Below, piece by piece: positions 1-8,231 of a DNA stretch of 64,000 nt (position 1 is its first letter; every line of letters starts with the position of its first letter). Under the pieces are notes generated by a model, which ran no database searches, had not been told where the DNA came from, and saw only the letters and a program-made list of their open reading frames with translations. Both the position numbers and the translations under genes were made by a program. This DNA comes from Amycolatopsis nalaikhensis. GTDB lineage: Bacteria; Actinomycetota; Actinomycetes; Mycobacteriales; Pseudonocardiaceae. Where the stretch lies: assembly GCF_030264295.1 (NCBI RefSeq), contig NZ_CP127173.1, forward strand, positions 4,223,501 through 4,287,500, given 5' to 3'.

Positions 1-525
1 GACGTTGGCGATGGTCTCGTGCGAGAGCTCGGTGCCCAGCGTGCGCGCGAGATGATGCTGGATATCGCGCACCGTCATCCCGCCCGCGTACAGCGAGATG
101 ATCATCTCGTCCAGACCGCCGGCCCGGCGAGAACCCTTCGGAACCAGCCGCGGCTCGAACGTCCCCGCCCGACCCCGAGGCACCGCCAGCGGCACCTGCC
201 CCACCTCGGTGGCCAGCGTCTTCGGGCTCGCCCCGTTGCGCGAGTTCGGGCTACCCCGCCCGGCCGGATCACCCTTCTCATAGCCCAGATGATCCGCCAA
301 CTCCGCCTGCAAACCCCGCTCCAACACCGCCTTGACCAGCTCCGGCAGAAACCCACCCTCCCCGGTCAACGCCAGCCCGTCCTGATCGACCCGATCCATC
401 ACCCGATCCAACAAGCCAGCATCCACCAGCTCAGCCACCACATCCCGCGCCGAACCCGACCCCGACAACGGCGGCTCGAACGAGCCCTGCTGCGATTCCT
501 CGGCCACGGTCACTGTGTACTCCAT
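1..525 (-). CDS. IS256-family transposase, N-terminal part, cut by window edge
   Basis: Read from an ATG at 523-525 leftwards, this frame stays open for 175 codons to the window edge. It has typical Mutator/IS256 features: a region around residues 60-80 with AELADHLGYEKGD, then SRNGASPKT, a VPRGRAGTFEP segment, and a DEMIISLYAGGMTVRDIQ segment before the catalytic core. The DDE core lies outside the window. The left end of the IS110 gene begins only 50 bp away, so the two elements abut. The sequence between them (about 530-570) probably contains the IS256 terminal repeat, but its partner is not visible. I cannot say whether the gene is intact. Confidence 0.85.
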   Translation of the reverse strand, partial: MEYTVTVAEESQQGSFEPPLSGSGSARDVVAELVDAGLLDRVMDRVDQDGLALTGEGGFLPELVKAVLERGLQAELADHLGYEKGDPAGRGSPNSRNGASPKTLATEVGQVPLAVPRGRAGTFEPRLVPKGSRRAGGLDEMIISLYAGGMTVRDIQHHLARTLGTELSHETIANV

Positions 526-574
526 CCAACTCAGAAGTTGATCTCATACACAGAACATTTGACAGGCCCGGCCG

Positions 575-1660
575 ATGCCCATGCTGGCAGATCTCGTCGA
601 TGCCGTCATCGGTGTCGACACCCATCGCGACACCCACCAGGTCGAACTCGCCGCACCCAACGGCGCGCCGATCGCGACGTGTTCGATCCCCAACACCAGC
701 GCAGGCCATGCCCAGTTGCTGACCTGGATCGGCGAGCACGCCCCAGGCTCCCGGATAGCCGCATCCATCGAAGGCACCCGAAGCTACGGCCGCGGACTCG
801 CCCGAACCCTGACCACCGCCGGGCTGACCGTCATCGAGTGCGAGCAGCCCAACCGCAAAGCCCGCCGCGGCAAAGGGAAATCCGACCAGATCGATGCACA
901 CCTGGCCGTTCTGGCGGCACTCCAACAACCTGCCGACCGCCTACCCACCCCGCGCGCCGACGGCGACCGCGAAGCATTGCGCATTCTGCTGTGCGCCCGC
1001 AACGAACTCGCCACGGCCGCCACAGCCAACACCAACCGGCTGCGCGCCCTGCTCCGCGACGGTGACGACCACGACCGTGCACTCGCACGTGGTCGACTCT
1101 CCGAGACCACGCTGCACGAGTTGGCTCGCCGGAACTCACCTCGCAACGCCACCCGTGAGCACGTCGTACGCTACGCCGAGATCCGACGTCTCGCCCACGC
1201 CCTGAACACCCACCGGCGCGAGCTGAAGAACAACGCAGCCCAGCTGGACGACATCGTCAACGACGTCGCACCAGCCCTCATCAGCCAGCCCGGCATCGGC
1301 GCGGTGACCGCCGCCCAGGTGATCGTCAGCTTCTCCCACGTCGGCCGATGCCACAACGAGGCGGCCTTCGCCAAACTTGCCGGCACCAGCCCCCTCGAAG
1401 CCTCCAGCGGCCGCACCACACGACACCGGCTCAACCGCAACGGTGACCGCGCCCTCAACAGCGCCATTCACACCATCGCCTTGACCCGCATGCGCTGCTG
1501 CCCCACCACTCGCGCCTACACCGCCCGCCGCATCGCCGAAGGCAAGACCACCCGCGAAGTCCGACGCTGCCTCAAGCGCTACATCGCCCGTCAGCTCTAT
1601 CGCTGCCTCACCAACACGATGGCCACGCCCGAACCAACCGACCGCCCCAAAGCGGCTTGA
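575..1660 (+). CDS. IS110-family transposase
   Basis: This is a 361-aa DEDD-type transposase of usual length for the family. The N-terminal RuvC-like domain shows GVDTHRDTH near residue 13 and the SDQIDA segment near 103-108. The C-terminal Transposase_20 domain contains the helix-hairpin-helix PGIGAVTAAQV, then FAKLAGTSPLEASSG and RLNRNGDRALNSAIH. IS110 elements use a bridge RNA and leave no inverted repeats or long target duplication, so I cannot fix the ends. The insertion appears to have broken a gene whose tail lies just downstream (1677-1838). The frame is intact and may be functional. Confidence 0.92.
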   Translation: MPMLADLVDAVIGVDTHRDTHQVELAAPNGAPIATCSIPNTSAGHAQLLTWIGEHAPGSRIAASIEGTRSYGRGLARTLTTAGLTVIECEQPNRKARRGKGKSDQIDAHLAVLAALQQPADRLPTPRADGDREALRILLCARNELATAATANTNRLRALLRDGDDHDRALARGRLSETTLHELARRNSPRNATREHVVRYAEIRRLAHALNTHRRELKNNAAQLDDIVNDVAPALISQPGIGAVTAAQVIVSFSHVGRCHNEAAFAKLAGTSPLEASSGRTTRHRLNRNGDRALNSAIHTIALTRMRCCPTTRAYTARRIAEGKTTREVRRCLKRYIARQLYRCLTNTMATPEPTDRPKAA

Positions 1661-1676
1661 CAAACATAGAAGCGTC

Positions 1677-1838
1677 GACCGGTTGCGCGCGTCCGGGTGC
1701 GCCGTGCTGTGGCTGACCACCAGCACCCACGACACCCCGCTCGACGGGTCCACCGTGCACGTGCTGACCGACCCCACCACCACCGCGCGCGCTATCGGGC
1801 ACGCCGCCACCGCAGCCCTCCGCGCGATCGCCCGCTAG
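1677..1838 (+). pseudogene. 3' remnant of a gene interrupted by the IS110 element
   Basis: Immediately after the IS110 transposase an open frame runs for 53 codons to a TAG at 1836-1838, with no start codon of its own. It reads like the tail of a soluble actinobacterial protein (for example VLWLTTSTHDTPLDG). Codon use matches the downstream small genes. I do not recognise the family. The most economical reading is that it is the C-terminus of a gene whose 5' part lies beyond the IS elements to the left. Confidence 0.45.
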
Positions 1839-1904
1839 CCCCACTGGTCCGGGGCGGGACGCCCCGCCCCGGACCACCAACCCACGACCACGAGGTGACC
1901 CGCC

Positions 1905-2162
1905 ATGACACACGAACACCCCAAAACCGTGGGCGACCTGATCGCCGCCCTGTCCGGCTACGACCCCGCCACGCCGCTGCGGGTCGCCGCCCAACCCGGC
2001 TACCCGATGGAGCACATGCTCGCGCGGGTGGTGTGCACCCCCGACGACGCCGAGTCGTGGGGCGTGCGGCCCACCGACCCGCCCGTGGTGTGGCTCGGCA
2101 CCGGTGAACAGGTCGGCTACCTGCCCGCGATCGCCGCCGACGCCCTCGGGTGGTCGGCATGA
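1905..2162 (+). CDS. small accessory protein, integrative-element type
   Basis: This encodes 85 aa, beginning MTHEHPKTVGDLIAALSGYD. The pattern of a DLIxxLxxYDPxTPLRVAxQPGYP opening followed by a short acidic stretch is seen in many small proteins of actinomycete integrative elements and phages; no function is known to me. The gene heads a run of small, mostly overlapping plus-strand genes to 5.3 kb. Its stop overlaps the ATG of the next small frame (ATGA at 2159-2162), a sign of translational coupling. There is no signal peptide or membrane segment. The family link is from memory of such clusters and cannot be checked here. Confidence 0.65.
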   Translation: MTHEHPKTVGDLIAALSGYDPATPLRVAAQPGYPMEHMLARVVCTPDDAESWGVRPTDPPVVWLGTGEQVGYLPAIAADALGWSA

Positions 2163-2245
2163 CCACCACCTCCACCGTGCTCGCGGAGCTGGCCTCGGCC
2201 GGCGAGGCCGCGGCGCGAGGCGCCGGCCAAAGGTCGGTGAGCTGA
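2159..2245 (+). CDS. very small coupled ORF, probably truncated
   Basis: This 28-codon frame starts at an ATG overlapping the previous stop and begins MTTTSTVLAELASAGEAAA, followed by a stop at 2243-2245, 5 bp before the next gene. The Ala-rich helix-like start looks like the head of a longer protein. A deletion joining this head to the next gene would explain its size. It is too short to be sure that it is expressed. Confidence 0.35.
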   Translation: MTTTSTVLAELASAGEAAARGAGQRSVS

Positions 2246-2250
2246 GGTCC

Positions 2251-2766
2251 ATGTCGACCAAGACCGACTTCTACCTCGGGCGCGGCCATGACGCCGAGTG
2301 GCTCGGCTCCCTGCAATGGGAGTGCGAACCTGAGAACCTCCTGCGCGTCCCGCCCGGACGCCTCGCGCTGACCGCGACCGACGAGACCACCTACCGCGCC
2401 GCTGTCGCCGACCTGTTCATCACCTGGGAGACCGAAGGCATCGGCGCGGCCTACCCCCGCCGAACCGGATGGCCGTGGCCGTGGGCGACCAGCCACGTGA
2501 GCAGTTGGATCGTCGCCTTCGACCCCGCCGCCCCCGGCGTGTTCCTCACGGTCGGCGGCGGAGTGCGCTGGGAACCACTCGACCCACGCAACCCCCGCGA
2601 ACCCGTCCAGGACATCGGACCCCCGGACATCAAGGCGTGGCTGCGCGCACCCGCCGACCCGCCCTCGGTCCCGCTCCCGCTCATGCGCGACCCCGCCACC
2701 GGACTACCCACCGCCGCCGGACAGTGCCTCACCAACCCGCACAACGCCGAAGGAGAAGGCCGATGA
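2251..2766 (+). CDS. accessory protein, paralogue of the 4624-5055 gene
   Basis: This encodes 171 aa from an ATG with a GAGG-type ribosome site just upstream. The region DFYLGRGHDAEWLGSLQ, then a GRLALTATDETTYRAAVADL helix region, then RTGWPWPWATSHVSSWIVAFD aligns clearly with the protein at 4624-5055 (DFYDETGRRARWLGAI, GRLMLEATDPTTFADAVLDL, RDGWPWSWPDSRSTDWIYLFD). The two are therefore diverged duplicates within one gene cluster. No catalytic motif is evident. The conserved Trp-rich DGWPW/W segment could form a binding surface, but that is speculation. The stop overlaps the next ATG by ATGA. Confidence 0.7.
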   Translation: MSTKTDFYLGRGHDAEWLGSLQWECEPENLLRVPPGRLALTATDETTYRAAVADLFITWETEGIGAAYPRRTGWPWPWATSHVSSWIVAFDPAAPGVFLTVGGGVRWEPLDPRNPREPVQDIGPPDIKAWLRAPADPPSVPLPLMRDPATGLPTAAGQCLTNPHNAEGEGR

Positions 2767-3107
2767 CTGCCCACAACCCACCCGAGGCCGACGTCGTCGC
2801 ACGCAGCTTCACCGAGAACGGCTGCACGGTGACCTCGATCATCTACGACCCCGCCGACGCACAACAGATCATCTACGGCACCGTCACCCGCGACGGCGTA
2901 CTCATCGGCAGCTACTACTGCGCCGACCGCATCCGCCAACGGGACTGGCGGATCGTCACCGCCAACGGTCACGACCTCACCGTCGACGGCAATCCCGTCC
3001 GCCCGCTGGACGAAGGCTCCGCCGTCATCGTGCTGACCACCATCCTCACCGCACCCAAGCACGAGATCGACCAGCTCCTCCGGGACGCGACTCGCCCACC
3101 CCGGTGA
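2763..3107 (+). CDS. hypothetical accessory protein
   Basis: This encodes 114 aa and is coupled to the gene before it by an ATGA overlap at 2763-2766. The sequence begins MTAHNPPEADVVARSFTENG and ends in a charged helix with HEIDQLLRDATRPPR. It is soluble and slightly acidic, with alternating short hydrophobic strands that suggest a small alpha/beta domain. I do not recognise a family. Position and coupling indicate that it belongs to the same mobile-element operon. Confidence 0.6.
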   Translation: MTAHNPPEADVVARSFTENGCTVTSIIYDPADAQQIIYGTVTRDGVLIGSYYCADRIRQRDWRIVTANGHDLTVDGNPVRPLDEGSAVIVLTTILTAPKHEIDQLLRDATRPPR

Positions 3108-3174
3108 CCTCGAACCACCAGGCCACGTCTGGCGGACACCACTCACCCGCAACCTGCCCACCTGGAGGACAGCT

Positions 3175-4002
3175 GTGACCACGCACCACGGCGCGACGAC
3201 GCCAACAATTCCCGGCACTCTGCCACCCGAGACCGTGTTGCTCGCCCCCACGGTTCCGCCCGCCGTGCCGATGTGCCCGCCCGCTGGGGCGTGGGGGCTC
3301 GTCGTGGTCGCCGTACGGACCACCGACGCCGCCGGAGCCCCAGTCCGCTTCACCGGGGACGCCCCCGCACCCGACCCCGCGCACACCGACACCGCCGACC
3401 TGTTCGCCGGGGTGTGGCTACCCGAACCGCCGCCCGCCACCCTGCACGCCGGAGACGTCGTCGTGCGCCTGCACACCTCGCCCACCAACCCCGCCCTGAC
3501 CAATGTCGAGGTCCTCGCCGCGATGCAGGGCGAGTGGCGCACCGTGGGCACCTGGCAGGCAGTGGACGCGCGCTGGCCGCACGAGGTCGCCATGACGGTG
3601 CTCGTGCACATGCGCTACCTCGCCGACGCCGCCCTTCAAGACGCGCAGGGGGTGACGCTGACAGGGCCGATCGCCGCCGCCATGCCCGACTGGCTCTCGC
3701 GCGGACTCGGCCTCGCCGGCGAGCCCGCGGCCTCGGCGCCTCGCCGCGCACCCGACGGCCTCGCCAAGCTGCTCGAGACCGGACTGCTCGCCGAGGGCGA
3801 CCAGATCGTGCTCGACGAGCACACCGCCACCGTCCAGGCAGGCGGGGTTCTCCACCACGGACCGGACGAGTTCGCCGTGTCCACCGTCAACGCCCTCGCC
3901 ACCCACCTCTGCGACTTCACCGCCAACGGCTGGCACCTGTGGCGACGCGCTCACGACAACCGCCTGCTGGCCGACCTACGCACCGAACTCGCCCGTCGCT
4001 GA
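3175..4002 (+). CDS. RAMA-domain (modified-DNA reader-like) accessory protein
   Basis: This encodes 275 aa, starting at a GTG preceded by GGAGG. The N-terminal 60 residues are Pro/Thr-rich. The middle (about 70-180) is an unrecognised mixed domain. The last 80 residues fit the RAMA fold (restriction enzyme adenine methylase associated): LLETGLLAEGDQIVL, then a short strand pair HTATVQAGGVLHH, then STVNALATHLCDFTANGWHLW. RAMA domains are predicted readers of modified DNA, usually fused to restriction or methylase modules. Here no nuclease or methylase domain is visible. A second RAMA protein occurs at 30581-31939. The family call rests on pattern only. Confidence 0.6.
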   Translation: MTTHHGATTPTIPGTLPPETVLLAPTVPPAVPMCPPAGAWGLVVVAVRTTDAAGAPVRFTGDAPAPDPAHTDTADLFAGVWLPEPPPATLHAGDVVVRLHTSPTNPALTNVEVLAAMQGEWRTVGTWQAVDARWPHEVAMTVLVHMRYLADAALQDAQGVTLTGPIAAAMPDWLSRGLGLAGEPAASAPRRAPDGLAKLLETGLLAEGDQIVLDEHTATVQAGGVLHHGPDEFAVSTVNALATHLCDFTANGWHLWRRAHDNRLLADLRTELARR

Positions 4003-4027
4003 ACCGACCACCCGGAAGGACTCCGAG

Positions 4028-4627
4028 ATGACCAGCACAATGACCGAACGAGACGAGACCACCGGCACCAGCCCGCACCACTACCACCACACCCGCACCG
4101 TCGAGATCGCCGGACGCACCGTCCGCGCCCACGTCGAACGCGACTTCTACATCAACCAGAGCCGCGCCGTCGCCGAGGTCCTCAACGACCAGATGACCTG
4201 GACCATGCTCGCCGCCGACGCGCCCAGCGACTGGTGGCACAACACCCCGACACCAGGCCCCGACATCGACGACCCCGCCCGGTTCCTCAGCCCCGTCACC
4301 GAACGCCTCCTCCAGCGCGCCGCCACGATCCTCGCCACCCCACCGAGCACACACACCATCTCGCCCCACCTGCACGGCGCGATCAGCGCGCTCCTGGCGA
4401 CCAGCTACGGCTACGACGCCGAGCACCGCATCGACCCCGACGACATCACCTGGGCCTACACCCACGGCGGTGCGCTGCACATCATCGAACACCCCGACGG
4501 CAGCGTCACCTTCACCAAACACCACCGCGAGGACTGCCCCTTCATCACCAGCCGGGGCGCGCAGGAATGCGACGAGGACTGCTACTTCCCACACCCCGCC
4601 GACGCCGAACGCGCACCCGGCCGATGA
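4028..4627 (+). CDS. hypothetical accessory protein, His-rich start
   Basis: This encodes 199 aa with a good ribosome site (GGAAGGA). The first 30 residues contain HHYHHTRT. The body has a DFYINQSRAVAEVLND helix and a long helical region. The last 60 residues have three Cys and several His (HREDCPFITSRGAQECDEDCYFPHPAD) that could bind a metal. I do not recognise a family. The stop overlaps the ATG of the next gene (ATGA at 4624-4627). Confidence 0.65.
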   Translation: MTSTMTERDETTGTSPHHYHHTRTVEIAGRTVRAHVERDFYINQSRAVAEVLNDQMTWTMLAADAPSDWWHNTPTPGPDIDDPARFLSPVTERLLQRAATILATPPSTHTISPHLHGAISALLATSYGYDAEHRIDPDDITWAYTHGGALHIIEHPDGSVTFTKHHREDCPFITSRGAQECDEDCYFPHPADAERAPGR

Positions 4628-5055
4628 TCCCCACGACCGCCGACTTCTACGACGAAACCGGACGCCGTGCCCGCTGGCTTGGAGCCATCCACGGCAACGC
4701 CGACCCCGAAACCCTGCGAGCCCTCGACTCCGGCCGACTCATGCTGGAAGCCACCGACCCGACGACGTTTGCCGACGCCGTACTCGACCTGCTCGACGTG
4801 TTCACCCAGCAGAACCTCGGACAAAGTCATCACCCCCGCGACGGCTGGCCGTGGTCATGGCCGGACAGCCGCAGCACCGACTGGATCTACCTCTTCGACC
4901 GAGGTCGCGCGTGGGTGATCACCGGCCGCATTTGGAGCTACGCGATGCCGCGCGTTGACCACCCGCCACAACGACCCGCAGCGACCGGGCACGCCCCACC
5001 CGAACCCACCCACGACCAGACCGAAAGGCACGACAGCACATGCCCGACCTCCTAG
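4624..5055 (+). CDS. accessory protein, paralogue of the 2251-2766 gene
   Basis: This encodes 143 aa and is coupled by an ATGA overlap to the gene before it. Residues 5-95 align with the protein at 2251-2766 (shared DFY, RWLG, GRL, EATD, GWPW and final W-x(2)-FD motifs). The C-terminal 40 residues are Pro/His-rich and unlike the paralogue. The next gene starts inside its 3' end (16-bp overlap). The function is unknown. Two copies in one 3-kb cluster suggest they either work together or mark an old tandem duplication. Confidence 0.65.
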   Translation: MIPTTADFYDETGRRARWLGAIHGNADPETLRALDSGRLMLEATDPTTFADAVLDLLDVFTQQNLGQSHHPRDGWPWSWPDSRSTDWIYLFDRGRAWVITGRIWSYAMPRVDHPPQRPAATGHAPPEPTHDQTERHDSTCPTS

Positions 5056-5297
5056 ACCTCTCCGCACCCCGGCCGCACTGCCCGGACTGCGAGGTCGCCA
5101 TCGGCCAGCCACACGTCGACGGCTGCGACGTGGCCAGGTGCCTGCGCACCGGACTTCAACGCCTGAGCTGCGAGCACGAACACGACTGCGGCAAGGACAC
5201 CTGGTCCGGCCGCTGGCCCGGCGAGACCTTCTCTGAACTAAAGCCCCAGGGAGGGCGTGTCCCGAACGACCGGGCATACTGTCGTGCTCGGATGTGA
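5040..5297 (+). CDS. Cys-rich small protein, probably 3'-truncated
   Basis: This encodes 85 aa starting MPDLLDLSAPRPHCPDCEV. The first 60 residues contain CPDC, DGCDVARCL, LSCEHEHDCG and a WSGRWPGE segment, a pattern I associate with small zinc-binding-like proteins of actinomycete integrative elements. After WPGE (about 5225) the sequence turns into basic residues and stops at 5297. In relatives, as I remember them, an aromatic C-terminal half follows. I infer that the native 3' end was lost at a junction near 5230, where the next gene cluster joins. Confidence 0.55.
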   Translation: MPDLLDLSAPRPHCPDCEVAIGQPHVDGCDVARCLRTGLQRLSCEHEHDCGKDTWSGRWPGETFSELKPQGGRVPNDRAYCRARM

Positions 5298-5549
5298 CGG
5301 TGCTGACGAGGGGGTTCCGTGGCTGCGCACCCTGCGACGGACGCGCTTGCCGAATTCTGGGCGAAGCGAGCGTCCACAACGCAAATGAGGGGACCTCAGG
5401 AGAAAGCGCTGGTGCGGCTCGTCGAGGACGAGCTTGTCGGTGCGGGAGTGGAGCGGTCGAGTATCCGCAGAGACGAGGCTATAGCGCTCCCCGGTGCCTA
5501 CAACCCGAACCCCCGGATGTGGGATCTGGTCGTGGTCGAGGACGAGGTA

Positions 5550-6986
5550 GAGCAATTGTCAAGACCTGTGGATGAAGATCTTTTAAGCGGCTGCGGGTGG
5601 GGTGTGTTCGGTGGGGCGTTCGACGAGTTTGCCGTTCTCGAAGCGGGCTCCGGCGCGGACGAGGGCGACCAGGTGGGGCGCGTTGACCGCCCGCCAGCGG
5701 GCCTGCGCCGCTTCGATGAGCTTGAACGCCATCGCCAAGCCCGCGGCGCGTGAGCCGGGCCCCTTGGTGACCTTGGTGCGGTGCCGCACGGTGGCGAAGG
5801 TCGACTCGATGGGGTTGGTGGTGCGCAGGTGGATCCAGTGCTCGGCCGGGTAGTCGTAGAACGCGAGCAGCTCCTCGACATCGTCGGTGATCTTGGCGAC
5901 GGCCTTGGGGAATTTCGCGCCGTACAGGGCTTTGAACGTTGTCACCGCGTCGAGGGCGTGCCGGCGGTCTTCGGCGTTCCAGATCTGCGCGAGGGCCTTC
6001 TTCGCGCCGGGATGCGCGGACTTGGGCAGTGCGGCAAGCACGTTGGCGATCTTGTGGAACCAGCAGCGCTGCTCCCGGGTCTCGGGAAAGACCTCGCGTA
6101 GCGCGCTCCAGAACCCGAGCGCCCCGTCGCCGGCCGCGAGGACGGGGGCGCGCATGCCGCGGCGCTTGGCATCACGCAGCAGGTCCGCCCAGGACTCGGC
6201 CGATTCCCGGTACCCGTCGGTCAGCGCGACGACTCCTTACGGCCGTCGGCGCGCACGCCGATCATCACAAGCAGGCACAGTTTGTGTTCCTCCAAGCGGA
6301 TGTTGACGTGGATCCCGTCGGCCCACAGATACACAAAGTCCACAGTAGACAGATCACGTTCGCAGAACGCGCGCTGCTCGGCCTTCCACTGCTCGGTCAG
6401 CTTGGTGATCACCGGGCCGGACAGGCCCTTGGTCGAGCCGAGGAACTGGCCCAGTGCGGGCACGAAGTCCCCGGTGGACAGGCCGTGCAGGTACAACAAC
6501 GGCAGCACCTCGGTGATCTTCGAGGTCTTACGCGCCCACGGCGGCAGGATCGCCGAGGAGAAGCGTTGCCGCTGCCCGGTCCCGGGATCGACGCGTTTGT
6601 CGTTGACCCGCGGCGCGGTCACCTCGACCGCACCCGCCGAGGTGAGCACCTCACGGGGCTCGTGGTGGCCGTTGCGCACCACCAGGCGGTGCCCGTTCTC
6701 GTCACGCTCGCCGGCGAACCGGGCGATATAGGCCTCGACCTCGGCCTGCAGCGCCTCGGCCAGCATCCGGCGCGCGCCTTCACGCACCAGCTCATCGATC
6801 ACCGACGACGCGGACGAGCCGCCCGCCGCACCGTCATCACCAGCAGCAGGATCAGGGACTACGCTCAGCATCGGGTCGTACCTTCCCGGCCGACGTTGGC
6901 GCGTCGGCCATGCTTGGAAACCTCAACCGGGTCACCGGGAAGGTACGCCCCCTTCCCAGCCCATCCACAGGTCTCAAGCATTGCTC
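5550..6986 (-). mobile_element. IS256-family insertion sequence with 8-bp target duplication
   Basis: This 1437-bp element is flanked by perfect direct repeats ACGAGGTA at 5542-5549 and 6987-6994, the 8-bp duplication usual for IS256. Its ends are inverted repeats: GAGCAAT, five variable bases, then AGACCTGTGGATG at 5550-5574, and the complement at 6962-6986. It carries one transposase gene on the minus strand with a single-base deletion. The insertion lies in a defence-like gene whose two halves restore in frame, so the event is simple and fairly recent. Confidence 0.93.
5583..6871 (-). pseudogene. frameshifted IS256 transposase
   Basis: The two frames together encode a full IS256/Mutator transposase. 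The first frame (6871 to about 6233) has the N-terminal part with VVRNGHHEPRE, VTAPRVND, FSSAILPPWARKT, and the catalytic VYLWADGIHVNIR. The second frame (6155 to 5583) has LAAGDGALGFW, the RCWFHKIANVL signature and HLRTTNPIESTFATVR. Near 6233 the first frame runs GRKESSR-stop where relatives read GRKELVAL. A single missing base explains this. IS256 elements do not normally use programmed frameshifting, so I call it a broken gene; a sequencing error is the alternative. Confidence 0.85.
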
Positions 6987-8231
6987 ACGAGGTACCCATT
7001 GCCGCCGTGGGCGTCAGAGCCGCCACTGGCCCAAACTTCGGCAACAACTTCAGCAACCGGGTCGAGCAGATTCTCGGGGACGCGGTGAACCTCGGCCGGC
7101 CGTACGAGCCTGAGGCGTTGACGGCGTTCAAGCCCTGCCTGGCGCTCTGCTTCGTGCTTGAGGACTGCGAGCGCTCGACGATCCCGGTCCGGACCCGGCG
7201 CGGGCACTTCGGAGATGAGTTCGGCTTCCCCGAGGGTGCCTCCTACAAGGACAGGTACGGGATCTTCTTCGAGCGGCTCATCCAAGACGGCAGATACGAC
7301 GCGATCTGTTACTTGGCGTCTACCCCCTCGGACAAACCCTCTGTGAGCGAGCCGCGCGCCGAGATGGGCTTCGGCCAGTTCGCCCAGTCCATCGCTGATC
7401 GAGTCGCGGAGATCAGGAAGCGGAGAGCGGACAGTGCTGTCAACTCCGTCGAGTTGGGGCGAAAGCTGGCGCAACGCGATGACCTCGGCAAGGTGGTTCT
7501 CGGCATCACCTCCACACCGCAGGGCCTGTCCGCTGCGGAAGCCGCCGTGATCGAGCATCGGCGGCAGCTTGTAGCGCGACTCCGCGAACTCGCAATGACT
7601 GAAGGTGTCACCGAGACCAAGATGCACAACGCCTTGGGCGCCAACTACTGGGTGTTTGGCGGTCAGTACGTCGGCATCGCCGCCAGGCGCACACTGATGC
7701 CGCTGGACCAGCACGATATCCCGCTGGTCTGCGCCGACAGAAGCCTGCACATCGTGGAACTCAAAGGGCCAGACAGCAAGATCGTTCGCCTGCATCGGAA
7801 CCACCTCATCGTGGCCAACGAGGTCCACGAGGCGGTCAGCCAGTGCATGAACTACCTTCGCTCCCTCGACGATATGGGAGCGACCCTCCAGACCGTTCAC
7901 CGCAACGAACTGGGGCTCGACTACGACTACCGACGCGCGAAGGGGACCGTCGTTATCGGCCATCAGAATCGGGCGTACCCAGCTGGTGTTAGGAGGGAAC
8001 AGGTGGACCAGACGATCCGCTCCTACAATGCGCACCTCAGCCGTGTTCAGGTCCTCACTTATGACGACCTGCTTGATAGTGCGGAGCGGGCGCTGATTTT
8101 CGAGATCAGCGACGCCGAGGTCATGCCGGAAAGTTAATCCGTGCGTGGTCCTCGCCGATCGTGATGTTGGTTCGCGAACCTCAGGTATGCGATTTTGCAG
8201 TGGTGCTCGATCGGCCAGCAAGTTCGGCGAA

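Larger units (their letters stand above)
5319..8137 (+). pseudogene. PaeR7I-like/Shedu-like (DUF4263) defence nuclease split by IS256
   Basis: The gene starts at a GTG (5319) with GAGGGGG upstream and is open to 5549. An IS256 copy (5550-6986) and one 8-bp duplication follow, and the frame resumes at 6995 and ends at 8137. Removing 5550-6994 gives 457 codons with no shift. Residues 1-190 resemble PaeR7I/XhoI endonucleases: SSIRR, MWDLVVV with Asp69, then TGPNFGNNFSNR and a YDAICYLAST segment. The family's ExK pair is replaced by G83 and R85, so this domain is probably not a nuclease. Residues 265-455 resemble DUF4263 of Shedu SduA: TKMHNALGANYWVFGG, Asp318, ELK at 332-334, and QCMNYLRSLDD. 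I infer an antiphage nuclease with a sensor derived from a dead restriction domain, now inactivated. The family calls are by pattern. Confidence 0.75.

Noticed and set aside
5583..6871. Programmed frameshift in the IS256 transposase
   Set aside because: IS256 transposases are single-frame, no slippery heptamer is evident near 6233, and a one-base loss explains it.
6974..8221. 415-codon minus-strand frame opposite the Shedu-like 3' half
   Set aside because: No recognisable domain. The plus-strand frame restores exactly with the 5' half across the IS.
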